A stretch of 64,000 bases of DNA, from NCBI GenBank assembly GCA_022605405.1, contig JABYQQ010000017.1:744001-808000 (forward strand). The letters run 5' to 3'. Below, one piece after another: positions 54,999-64,000 of the stretch (position 1 is its first letter; every line of letters begins with the position of its first letter). Source of the stretch: Earliella scabrosa (taxonomy: Eukaryota > Basidiomycota > Agaricomycetes > Polyporales > Polyporaceae). The notes beneath the pieces are model-generated. The model made no database searches, was not told the origin of the DNA, and worked only from the letters and a program-made list of their open reading frames with translations. The position numbers and the translations under genes are program-made.

Positions 54999-55671
54999 CG
55001 ACGGGGTCGCGCGGAGGAAGTTCAGTATCTGGAAGTCACTACTAGTACAGTGCCTGTGCCTGATTCATCTCCCGCTCATTACCATATTCGTTGCCAACGT
55101 GCCGTTCGTTATGTAGTCTAGGCTTGGCGGAGTGATTCTACGGACCACCAGACGAGACTGACCAATCCGGTGCTGACGGAGACCGAACGGCGGCTTGAAC
55201 AACCCGCAAGTCTTCGAGCTTCGTGAGGCTTCGTGGCAGTTCGTGGCTCGCGGAGCAACTTGCCGGTGGATCGGCACAGCCGGTCAAACCACGGTACGAT
55301 CGGCGGGAACATCAAACCGCGGTACGAACCGCGCGCAGACTGATCGGCTGACATCAGTGTGCCGATGCAACGCCTTAACCCTATTTAGAAGCGGGTCCAG
55401 AGCCTAGGCTGTTCTTTCGCAGCCAATCACCTTGAGCCATGGTTACAGCGCGCAGGTCAGTTCGAGAGGCGGGTAGCCCCGGATATACTAGACGGGTGGA
55501 CTAGCGCGGCCATACGAGGACTGATGAACGAGGGTGGGGCAGCTGTCGAGACGTGTTCGCGTCTTGCGGGCCCGGGCCCGCTTAAAGTGCATGGGGTCAA
55601 CGATGTGGGAGGAGGGCGGCTGTGATAGGGCCTACACTACATACAGGACAAGCGCGGAATACTGAATGTGG
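54999..55671. other. Intergenic region with GC palindrome
   Basis: Contains a perfect 16-bp palindrome GCGGGCCCGGGCCCGC at 55566-55581 and clustered words around 55290-55335 (accacggtacg, accgcggtacgaaccgcgcg) that recall the palindrome in the divergent promoter at 31856. No gene is seen. Confidence 0.45.
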
Positions 55672-55950
55672 CTACAGTGGAGGTGCAGCACCCTCTCGAG
55701 CGACGGCGACATACCAGGCAATCTCTGCCGGCATGGCAGGGAGGAGAGCTGGAGACACGTGGGCGAGATGCGTTGAGTGAACGTGCAGAATGTATTCTGT
55801 CAAGCGGCGGCATCGGTATTCGTGCTCCAGCGCGGCCATACGGTACAGCTGACACAGGCCTATGAGATCTTCCACATCCTTGGGGATTCGAAGCGTAGAG
55901 GCCTGCCGAGATTGGAGGAACGCGCGAGCGTCGTCGATTGCCAACTGCAA
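55672..55950 (-). CDS. Possible 3' exon of a hypothetical gene (gene T)
   Basis: A 90-residue open frame with protein-like composition (AIDDARAFLQSRQASTLRIP, DVEDLIGLCQLYRMAALEHE, THLAHVSPALLPAMPAEIAW), opened by an acceptor-like attgcag and ended by a stop at 55672. The upstream exon could not be joined: an attractive candidate near 56050-55960 (MQAVAARDGAPTSSTVASYQ) ends out of frame. It may be an intact gene with an unseen first exon, or a relic. Function not recognised. Confidence 0.4.
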   Translation of the reverse strand: MQLAIDDARAFLQSRQASTLRIPKDVEDLIGLCQLYRMAALEHEYRCRRLTEYILHVHSTHLAHVSPALLPAMPAEIAWYVAVAREGAAPPL

Positions 55951-56513
55951 TACTCTCCCTAGCTCTGTCCGTCACGGAGGTGGTCAATTGCTTGATAGGA
56001 GGCGACAGTGGAGGACGTTGGCGCACCGTCTCGAGCCGCGACTGCCTGCATGACGCCGGCCTCATCCACCAGCCTCCCTCTGTGATCAACCGGATCGAAG
56101 CGGAGTGTCCTACAGCAGCGGACACTAGATGAGCTAAGTCTCCCAATGCGTATCGGAGGGCGCCCTACCAGCGTTGCTCAATCGGAGGGTTCATACTCAT
56201 AGGTCGCACGAGGTTTGTGATGAGGGGATGGTTCTCGTGGTGGTGGGAGAGACCAAAGATTCACGCTCACCGCGCGGCGCGTTGGTCCTGCCCTTGACCG
56301 TGGGAACATCGCACATATAGGCGCCGACTCGTATTGGGCACAAACCCGTCTGCTACCTCCTCACCATGGCTAACGGGACATCGATGTCAGCATGCGTTTG
56401 TTGCCACTCAGTCACTGAGTCAACAGTGGGGATGCCATCCAATGGGTCCGCGTCGTTCAAGCAATCGGGTGCGTATAGTCCATTCAAACTACATACGTGA
56501 ACAATGCTACGAA
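55951..56513. other. Region between genes T and S
   Basis: About 560 bases. It could hold the 5' exon of gene T and extra 3' exons of gene S. No firm exon is supported. Confidence 0.3.
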
Positions 56514-57410
56514 CTACGGGGCGAGCAACATCACTTTACCCTCCGCCATCTTCCTGTGATACCAGTGCCGTGCTTCGTCGAACGTCGCAAACGATTGGTG
56601 GGCATTACCTCGTACGTGGTTGACATAGTGGGCCATGTCAACCCACGCCTTCCAGATGCCGACCCTTACGCCCGCGGTGACGACGTACCACTTGCCACGG
56701 TGCAATGGGTCCCATGGGGCGAAGTATTGGCCTTACCTTAACATCAGTATACTACAGACCAAACACGGTAGACAACGACTCACGATTAGGATTCCATGGC
56801 AGTCGGTTCCCGGGGTAGGCTGGAGGCGCCTCCGTGGTGTCGTCGTCGGAGTGTTCCTCGGGCCCATCGTCGGCGAGTCCCAAAGCGGGAGAACCAGCGG
56901 CATCGTGAGGAAGGGGATGATCGTTGGCCATTGGCGTACCGACACGACCTGGCTGCGGCAACTCGACTCCAAGTGCGTTCCCTCTACGAGGGGTGTTCGT
57001 GGGTGTCGTCGGGGTCGAGACGACCGGAGACAGGTGTATGGCGTGCAGTTGGGGCGTTTGGACCCCTCGGTGGGCACCGACGGGGCGCTGGCCATGGGCT
57101 GGGGGCATGGGAGGCGCGGCGCCGTTGTACACGGTCACGTTCGTCGCGTGGATGGTGACCCGCATGACGTGCCGGTCGCGGGGCCTGGGCAGAGCCTCGC
57201 GGCCCATACGGTTGACCTGCACCGCGCCCTCGCGATCGTCGCGCCGACCATGATCTTCTAGGCCAAGCAGAGACATCGCGGACGACAATCCCGACTCCGG
57301 GGAGTCCCGGGTAGTGTTTCTGTCGCTGATGTCTAGGGGACATCAGTATATCGATTGATAGACGATGAGAGCTACTCACTGGAAGACGTAGACCGGGAGG
57401 GCTGACGCAT
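56514..57410 (-). CDS. Protein with RNase H1 N-terminal-like (viroplasmin-type) domain (gene S)
   Basis: Exons are 57410-57380, 57332-56784 and 56731-56514, with introns of 47 and 52 nt, in phase, giving 265 residues. The first 190 residues are disordered, rich in Pro, Thr and Asp (RNTTRDSPESGLSSAMSLLG; LADDGPEEHSDDDTTEAPPA). Residues about 205-255 match the small RNase H1 N-terminal fold that binds RNA-DNA duplexes: KWYVVTAGVRVGIWKAW, then MAHYVNHVRGNAHQSFATFD and EARHWYHRKM, the usual Y.V..G..vGi...W..v...V.g..g...k.f.t..eA...y pattern. No nuclease domain follows; in Agaricomycetes this module is often found alone. A donor-like aaa|gtgatg just after the domain means the true end could lie in a further exon. 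The start is set by a three-exon model with a good gtgagt donor. Confidence 0.65.
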
Positions 57411-60194
57411 GCTAACCTTCAGAGCGTAGGCGCGAGATGATGAAGGGAGAAAAGAGGGGAACGGGCAGGTGCAGCGATGGGGGAGTGTCCCCTTTTGTAT
57501 CGATCAAGAGATCTATTTGATCAGATTTGAACCACCGCCAAAGACGCCGCGTGTACGCACTCACGATGTGTACCGCGCCAAGAGCCTGACTTTCTCGAGA
57601 TACGTGATGGACCCTGCGAACGGCCCGCGAAGGAGGCACGCCGGCGACCGGCGAGCTATTGACGGTTGAGAACTAGTCACAGGCTCCCGATGAACAGCGG
57701 CCGGGTGCATGGAGGGAAGGCCAGGAATGCCGCGACGCTCGTTGGATACGGCGCTACTAGACCACACTCTGCCCGTAGGGACCCACCCACTTCTGACCTT
57801 GCAACCGGGACGCCCATGAGCCAGTATTGCGGGCTGCTTCGGGTGCGGAACGCTGTTGAGCAACTTGTTCTCGTGATCTCGGGAAGGGAAGTCAGTAGGT
57901 TAACGAATGATCAACTGAGAACAAGCAGAGTGTGGGGAATAACAAGATGTGTACGCGATACGGCAACGATGAAGCAATGTACCATACCTCTTCGGACAGA
58001 AGCACAGGGATAACCCGAAAACTAGTAATCTATGAGCTCTGCGACCGATTCGTGGTACGTAAGCGTGCGCTGCGGGTGAACGATTAGACCAGTGATAACG
58101 TAGCCAAGGGACAAGCCGACTTCCGCACCTGATCATCATGCGTTCCTCGTCGTCGAACCAGACGGTGGCTGTCGTCCCGTCCTGTATGGGGACGGGGAAG
58201 CCGTGCGTTCGGACCTGGATAAGTGTCAGCTAAAAGCCAGATATTGCCTGAGCGTCGTATAGACAGATCGGTTGGGCGATGGCCGTTGCGCAATAGACTC
58301 GTGGAGTGGGGTTTCCAAGCTAAGACGGCCTGGATGTTCTTACCCTCAGGGATGTGTGGTTCGCTGGGTTAGGGACGGCGGGGGCGCGTGCATGTCATCG
58401 GCGGTGCCGGGTTGATCGGGGGACGGGCTGGTTACTTTGTAGGGGCTTCGGCAAGGTGGCGTCCGCGTGAACGCTCTCTGGCAGAGAGATATCAGCGTAA
58501 GCAACCGCGGACGTCGACTGTGAAGCGGGCAGCCCGTCAGATGAAGAAATTGAAGACGAACTCAGAGAGACGAGTAGTGCGTAGGACTCCATCGTATACG
58601 ATGGCCAGGGAAAGTCCTCGCGTGGACGAGCACTGCGACGTTGAGCCGTGAGATCAGGGCATGAACAACAGGAGGGAGCGGGCGATACCTTACTCCTACT
58701 ATACCAGAATATGGCGAGGGTGGGCCGTGGCCATTGCCATTGCGCGGACTTCGGGAAAACTACGATCAGTAGGGCATGTAGAACCAGATTGGCGAGGAGC
58801 TACCGCTTACGATATATTCTCACGATGTTGAACCATCGATGCCGGGGATCAGCACCTCGTACCGATGACCAAACATAGCCAAATGCAACGCATCACACTC
58901 GCTGATGAGAATCCAGACATTCCACATATGACCTCCACGTGTGGACTAGAGTACAACATCGCCAAACGTTGATAATCTAATCAATCTCCTCCAATCGATG
59001 GTCGCCGGTTGCGCTGGTCTCCACACCGCAAGTGATAGTCAGTGAGGCAGTAGATGGAACGTGCAAAGGTATACACTCACTGCTAGATCCCCAGGCGGCG
59101 TCGTCGCGCCCCCATCGTGAGTACCCGCCACATGGGCGCCGTCGTCAAGGGATGTCTATGTCCCAGAAGGGGTGAAGGTTGCAGGCAAGCGATCAACATG
59201 CATCAAGACTTACAATTGCGACATTGCCCCTCGGGCGGCTGGACGAAAGGGGAAGTTGGAGGGCCCACAGTCGCTCCACCGTCTCCCCATCATACGCGGG
59301 CAACGACGACAGCACGGGCTCTTGACGCGTGAAGGGACACCGGTGGCGAATCGGTGGGTTGTGGGTAGTTGCGGAGGGGCGTACCATGATAGCGAGGATG
59401 GCAATGCGCACCTAAAGTCCACATATTTGGCTGTACTTATACTTGTCATCCGTTGGGCGCGTGATCAGGGCAAGAACCGTGATGCAGCGTCATCCGCCTT
59501 CGACCGTACCTGGAAGCGATACTTGGAGGCACGGGATTGTACAATGAAGACATGTACTCGCCTACGATCCGATGCATCACCGAATTTTGACGGACATCGT
59601 ATGTTGCCAATCGTTTCGCCCGAAGTGACGCGCCATGGACCCTCGTCCGTGTCAGGATACGTATCCTGCTAATGCGCGTGTATACGTCACGAAACCCCAC
59701 AGAGAAGCCGATATGAGGTGGAGGTGATAGGTCGGGCTTGGATTAGCTCCAATTGGGGGGTGTGGAGTGGAACGTACCTGTGATCTCAGAACTACGGGAC
59801 TGGAAACTTCCATCACATTTCCCTCGACGGGACGGGAGACGAGATTCGAGAGTTACGGTTTCAGCCATGCCTTCAGTCCCAACTTGCTTCATGGTGGCGG
59901 ATGTGACGAATGTACGGGGAAGAGGGCAAACTACGGGCCGGGAGGGTAATCGGCGAGTGCGAGTGCGAGGAAAACTGATGAGGATTTGCTGCAAAGCTGC
60001 CGGGGGCAGGGTTGTTGAGCTAGTGAGGAGGTCGCGAAATTGAGGGCACCGGCGAGGGCAGACATGGAAAGGCTACCGAGAGAAGAGAAACAATGCATCT
60101 GGTGCGAGGCGCCCGTGTCTAGACTCGAGAACCGACGGCATCACGTGATCACCATCTCAACCTTTGGGCGCGAATGCAATGGGTCGCGCGAGAG
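57411..60194. other. Gene-poor region with scattered exon-like remnants
   Basis: About 2.8 kb. The best remnants are on the minus strand near 58250-57990: THGFPVPIQDGTTATVWFDD, followed after a possible intron by RTLTYHESVAELIDY and an in-frame TAG, then FSGYPCASVRR. They suggest a decayed gene of unknown type. A plus-strand frame at 59172-59672 is open for 166 codons without family signature. Confidence 0.3.
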
Positions 60195-60198
60195 CAGT

Positions 60199-60260
60199 CT
60201 CAGTGAAGCGGATGTATCCGCGAGACTGGCGATCGTCTCGCGGATACATCCGCTGACAAC
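60199..60260 (+). repeat. Palindromic terminal-repeat-like sequence, left copy
   Basis: GCGGATGTATCCGCGAGA (60208-60225) and its perfect reverse complement (60236-60253) are separated by ten bases. The whole block, from tctcagtgaagcggatg onwards, recurs inverted at 62259-62318. Arms are themselves built on the near-palindrome GCGGATNNATCCGC, so four copies of this 14-mer exist in the two blocks. Confidence 0.85.
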
Positions 60261-60756
60261 CGATGCATCCGTCGTCGGAGAGGTTGCGAACGCAGCAAAA
60301 CTCTGACCGGAGATCGAACACGGGCATGCACACGACCGTCCTCGCATGCTAACTGATGGACTACCGTACAACATAACCACTAGGCGATGTTGGGTATATG
60401 TACATGCCCTTCGCCTGTCCATGACGTCGGTAGCCCCGCCACACCAGCATGCACTGACGGTGCCGGGTGCCCTCGTATGTGGTAACCGCGAAGCCTGTGA
60501 CGAGACAGACACGGGGTCGGTGTGAAGACACGCGGCAGAGTATGAAGCTGCACAAGAGAAAACAGAGGGAGGGTGCAAACAGGGTACGTACGACATCCAA
60601 GTGCTCACACTGCCCGGCTTGTACCGGAGCAGTCACACGAGTGCTAGCGTCGACAACGGTGGCTTGTGGAGAGTCAGCGTTGACGAAGAGGCCATCAGAG
60701 CGAACAGCATGACATGACGGCGCGGGGGTGCGTGCCGCATCAGAGTCTGCGACTGT

Positions 60757-61631
60757 TCAAGGGTTTCGACGGGAGGATTCAACCGTGTTCAATAGGACAG
60801 AGTGTCGGTCGCGTAGCACTGGCATTACGTCTTCCAACGTCTTATGAGATGCTCTATGACCCGTACGAGTCGATGTCCAAAGTGATATGCGAATCCAACC
60901 TCTGCGGAGGTCCGCACGGCCTTGTGGCAGAGACCTCCGAGTCCCAACTTGAAGTGATGGACAAGGCCTGCGCAGAACCTGCACATCGAAATTTGAGGAG
61001 ATCATCAGCTGTGACAGTGAGAGGCTAGACGTACCCAGGACGTGCCCAAGATGCGCGTGAGAAAGCGTCTGAAGGGAGAGCAGCCGACGCTCGCAGTGAG
61101 ACCGTCGGCTCTTGTTCTCCGGTTCTCATTGTGGACTGTGACTGCTGCATGACTCGCCGCTCCGGGAAGCGCCTGCGTCGTGCCGTCTTCTTGAGTATCC
61201 AACTGCACCAAGTCGGGGTCCTGTGCTCTGGCATCCGCCGCGGTCGGCGGAGAGTCCGCAAGCATCATCTAAGCTTGCAGCGCCATGTAGACGTTCTGGA
61301 TTGAGTCACTACTCACCGTTGCACGATGCGCAACTCTACGCTCGCAGTGCGCCTCGGGCTCCACGGCCAGATGGCTATTGAGCTTGTTCGCACCAGCGAC
61401 GCGCTGTGACTGATTGTCGTGCAAGTCGGTCGCATGAATGAGATGCTGACTGCGTACTCTTCTCGTGCACTCGCTCAGCCCGATTTGCACTTGCCAATCC
61501 GTGTGTCGGTATGAGCAGTTTTGGCGCCGCAATACTGATTCGACCAATCCTGCGGTAGTCAAGGTACCATGAGATCTGCCGAATAGAGGGCCTAGAAAAG
61601 CCGAAAAGGACTGCACATGCACACATAGCAT
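60757..61631 (-). CDS. Hypothetical protein inside the inverted-repeat-bounded segment (gene U)
   Basis: Function not recognised. Exons are 61631-61317, 61268-61035 and 60978-60757, with introns of 48 and 56 nt, all canonical and phase 0, giving 256 residues. It starts MLCVHVQSFSAFLGPLFGRS. Later parts include HLAVEPEAHCERRVAHRAT, an acidic/polar stretch (DARAQDPDLVQLDTQEDGTT) and a basic C-terminus (RADLRRGWIRISLWTSTRTG). No domain is recognised, and composition is less protein-like than in the genes further left, so it may be a chance model. Its interest is position: it is the only supported gene between the inverted palindromic blocks at 60.2 and 62.3 kb. Confidence 0.35.
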
Positions 61632-62158
61632 GCAGCAAAACAGAGCCGGACTCACAGAGGGGCGTGTTGCATGCAGGAGCTTGTGATGCAGAGGTGCATA
61701 TACCGTCGCAGCGTGCAGGATGAACGCCAGACGAGTAGAAATCTAGAATAATATGCAACCACCGTCTCCTAGTCCTCGTATGTCGACCAACACCTGTTCG
61801 TTCTTTTACGCTGGACTCTTCCGCCGTTGCCCGTAGTGCCAACAGGGTTCAATCTGCTGAGCTTCAGACTATGCGCTATCTTTGCTGGCTCGACCACTTC
61901 TCACCTTGGCGACCTCTTGAAGAGTCCTTTCTCCACGCCCTGATCTCGCTGACAACCATGCACGAGCGCGGCAGCCGTACATGATCCTATCCTCCAGTCA
62001 TGGCTCAGTATGCTGTGGTCGTCGGTGCGTGGGTCGCGCGAGGTCGGAGGTTGCGCTTTGTGCCCAAGCGAGAAAAGAGACGCTGCGGTAGGTGTCACTC
62101 GTGCGAGGACAAGCATCATGCATCGTGACATATTGCGTCAGCGTGGCTGCTAATTCAT
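61632..62158. other. No feature seen
   Basis: About 530 bases right of gene U. Open frames exist on the minus strand (for example 61700-61842, RATAEESSVKERTGVGRHTR), but no exon can be joined to gene U. Confidence 0.3.
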
Positions 62159-62244
62159 GCGTCGTTGGTGTGGTCGGTTGATCGTCTAAATTTTCTGTTT
62201 TGCTTGGAAGCGCTGAGTCGAGGGTTCGACTCCCGATCATCGCA
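62159..62244 (+). other. tRNA-like relic
   Basis: An A-box-like TTGGTGTGGTCGG (62165-62177) and a B-box-like GGGTTCGACTCC (62222-62233) lie at tRNA spacing, ending cgca. Only three base pairs of the T stem are intact and the acceptor stem does not pair well, so it is not a functional tRNA. It lies 19 bases left of the right palindromic block. Confidence 0.3.
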
Positions 62245-62258
62245 CCCTCGCGCCCCAT

Positions 62259-62318
62259 TGACGCGGATACATCCGCGAGACGATCAAACAGTCTTGCGGA
62301 TGTATCCGCTTCACTGAG
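62259..62318 (-). repeat. Palindromic terminal-repeat-like sequence, right copy (inverted)
   Basis: GCGGATACATCCGCGAGAC (62263-62281) and GTCTTGCGGATGTATCCGC (62291-62309) form an inverted pair with one C-to-T mismatch. The block reads, on the minus strand, tctcagtgaagcggat..atccgc, matching the left block at 60199-60260. Confidence 0.85.
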
Positions 62319-64000
62319 AACCTACCGCGCGAATGCCATGACATTATATATCTGTGATAGACTTCATGATATTAGCTACCGGGTACTCGACAGTCCCTCG
62401 CGCGGGTCGCCCCCACCCCGACACTCAAGTGTAGATGTGTGTGGATGGAGCAAGTTCCCAGTGTGCCTCCGATCTCGAATCCGACTTGATGCGGACATGG
62501 CATAGTAAGAGCACCCAACGTACTGCCTCAGCCGGGACGACGCTCCCGAGGTTAAACCATACGATTCCTTTCCAGAGCACGATGCTGAGACATGGCACCG
62601 GTCAGGCATCACACGATGCGCGTGTCAGCGAAACGGAGTACCTCGGGACGCGACAAGGGATGAGATGCACGTACCAGTCGTCAAGTTCCCACCCAACTCC
62701 AATGGTCGCACCGTCCGTGGAGATGCTCTTGAGAAGCTATGCACGCGACAGTCCAATCAGTCCCGCTCCAATTGAAGCGTAGCACGCCCGGATCACAAAG
62801 CGAGAACTCAACCATGTCGCTCGACGGTGCCTCGCTGCAGGGCCCTCCGACGTCGTAGCGGACCACCTGAAAGACGCGCTGCATGTTCTGGCGCCGGGGG
62901 AGGGGGCCGTGCTCTGGGTCGTACCATGGCGGCGGGCAGGCAGCGCGAGCTGAACCCAGGCGAGAGTAGCGATAAATGGTAGTCGTTCAGGCCAGAGGTG
63001 CTTGGGGCGTTTAAGTGATGCCATCGCTGGTGAATTCCGACGTTATCATCAGTGGTACGACAGATGGAAAGACGACGTCGACGACGGTTGACTCGATAGA
63101 GGCACTTACGCAACCCGAGAAGGCATGCGTCCACGGGGGGGGGGGGGCGATCGGAGTTGGCAAGAGCGTGAAATGCTCCTGGTAGAGTGCTAGTAAGCGT
63201 AGATGCGCTCCGATACCTAGCGAGGAACGCAGGTGGGAACAGGAGAGATGTTGTAAGACATGGTCTGCCAAAGCGAGAGCGCTGTACGGTCGAGCGTCTT
63301 GGGAGACACCGCTTGTGGATCCGCCAATTGATTGTGCGGTTAGGCTGTCAACAACTCCGGGAGAGACGCATTCCCTGCCACACCGGGTAGTAGTCAATCA
63401 ACCTGGCAAGGGTTCGCACGACCGCATCTTCAGTAACGGCAGGGGGCGCTGGTCAGCTGGATGCCTGATCCGCGTGCTGAGGGAAGAGAGATTGGCGCCA
63501 GTTTGCGTTCGAGTGCGTACTTGCCAGGGGCCCTTGAGTTCTTGAGGGAGAGGTCCCCCAAGCGCGCGCGTCGCCTCAGCGTCCTGGCGGGAGAGGGCTC
63601 GAGCCTCGAGCGATGCGAGCGAAGACAGCCTGATGCGGGGATCAGTGGGGTGTTACACACTAGAAGAGAGTAAGTGCCTACCTAGCCCAGTCTATCACGC
63701 GTACAGCACCATCCTGCGCCCGCTGTGAAGGAGAGGTAGGGTCGCCTATTTTTGACTCATAGTACGCTAGCATCGCACTCACACCTCCCAGCGGCCATGC
63801 CGTATCGATATGCGCTCGTCAGCAACTATGTCAAGTTGTAACTGTGGGTCAATATTCAATGGGCAGCCCCGCCGCGTGGCATCCGGCCCTAATACATGGT
63901 CCTCAAACTGAGCATCGGGATCCTCTCCGTATACGCAAGCCGCTGGATGACGGGCTCCAAACGTCGGCGGCCTCCATGAACCATGGCATCGCCATTGCGC
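62319..64000. other. Right end, no firm gene
   Basis: A minus-strand frame ending at 62681 has protein-like sequence (NMQRVFQVVRYDVGGPCSEA, FSLCDPGVLRFNWSGTDWTV) and could be a terminal exon. A run of 13 G (63135-63147) breaks the frames upstream of it. Plus-strand frames near 63461-63673 are short. No complete gene is supported. Confidence 0.3.

Noticed and set aside
32109..55000. A TET/JBP dioxygenase or other known KDZ cargo gene
   Set aside because: I looked for the iron-binding H-x-D...H and downstream R patterns in the intact genes and saw none.
55637..56146. 169-codon minus-strand frame overlapping gene T
   Set aside because: Low-complexity Arg/Ser/Pro sequence in another frame of a better candidate exon.
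62159..62244. Functional tRNA gene
   Set aside because: A- and B-box-like sequences are present but the T and acceptor stems do not pair; kept only as a relic.

Overview
The window reads as nuclear DNA of a filamentous basidiomycete, most likely an Agaricomycete. Genes are broken by many short introns (41-96 nt, GTRNGT-type donors, CTNAC-like branch sites). It encodes a KDZ (Kyakuja-Dileera-Zisupton) transposase with a CxC2-type zinc region, an F-box/leucine-rich protein, and degraded DUF6593-like and DUF3292-like genes. There are no operons, Shine-Dalgarno sites or bacterial genes. Exon models were spliced by hand from reading frame, donor, branch and acceptor; function is unknown for most genes.

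0-17 kb: one plus-strand hypothetical gene, then a run of minus-strand multi-exon hypothetical genes (1919-3125, 3560-4519, 4857-5688, 6280-7459, 8067-9787, 11375-12354, 13368-14633) and an F-box protein (15181-16823). The genes at 1919 and 3560 are diverged tandem paralogues. 17-29.8 kb is gene-poor and decayed: a satellite-like repeat at 20.9-21.6 kb, a frameshifted DUF6593-like gene at 21.8-22.4 kb and a heavily mutated DUF3292 pseudogene at 25.8-27.9 kb.

29.8-55 kb is the most interesting block because its genes are intact. A 510-residue protein with a histone-H3-tail-like N-terminus, a PHD-like cysteine cluster and a possible caspase-like His/Cys pair (29799-31689, minus) is divergent from a small hypothetical gene (32109-32826, plus). 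Next is a complete 10-exon, 1264-residue KDZ transposase (33227-37514, minus), then six plus-strand genes: a 759-residue unknown (38959), a 1550-residue repeat protein (41715), a 250-residue unknown (47337), a 575-residue zinc protein (49177), a 242-residue protein paralogous to the gene at 32109 (51564) and a 172-residue zinc protein (54346). The repeat protein at 41715-46964 stays open only if introns lying inside some of its repeat units are spliced, while sister units carry the same splice signals but remain coding. The flanking K/Q paralogues and the live-looking transposase suggest a KDZ-associated gene island, which is inference.

52.6-53.7 kb is a 79-bp minisatellite. 55.6-64 kb holds a protein with an RNase H1 N-terminal-like domain (56514-57410), a fragmentary gene, and a 2.1-kb segment bounded by inverted copies of a palindromic sequence (60.2 and 62.3 kb) that encloses one small gene. 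The rest of the right end is mostly uninterpretable.
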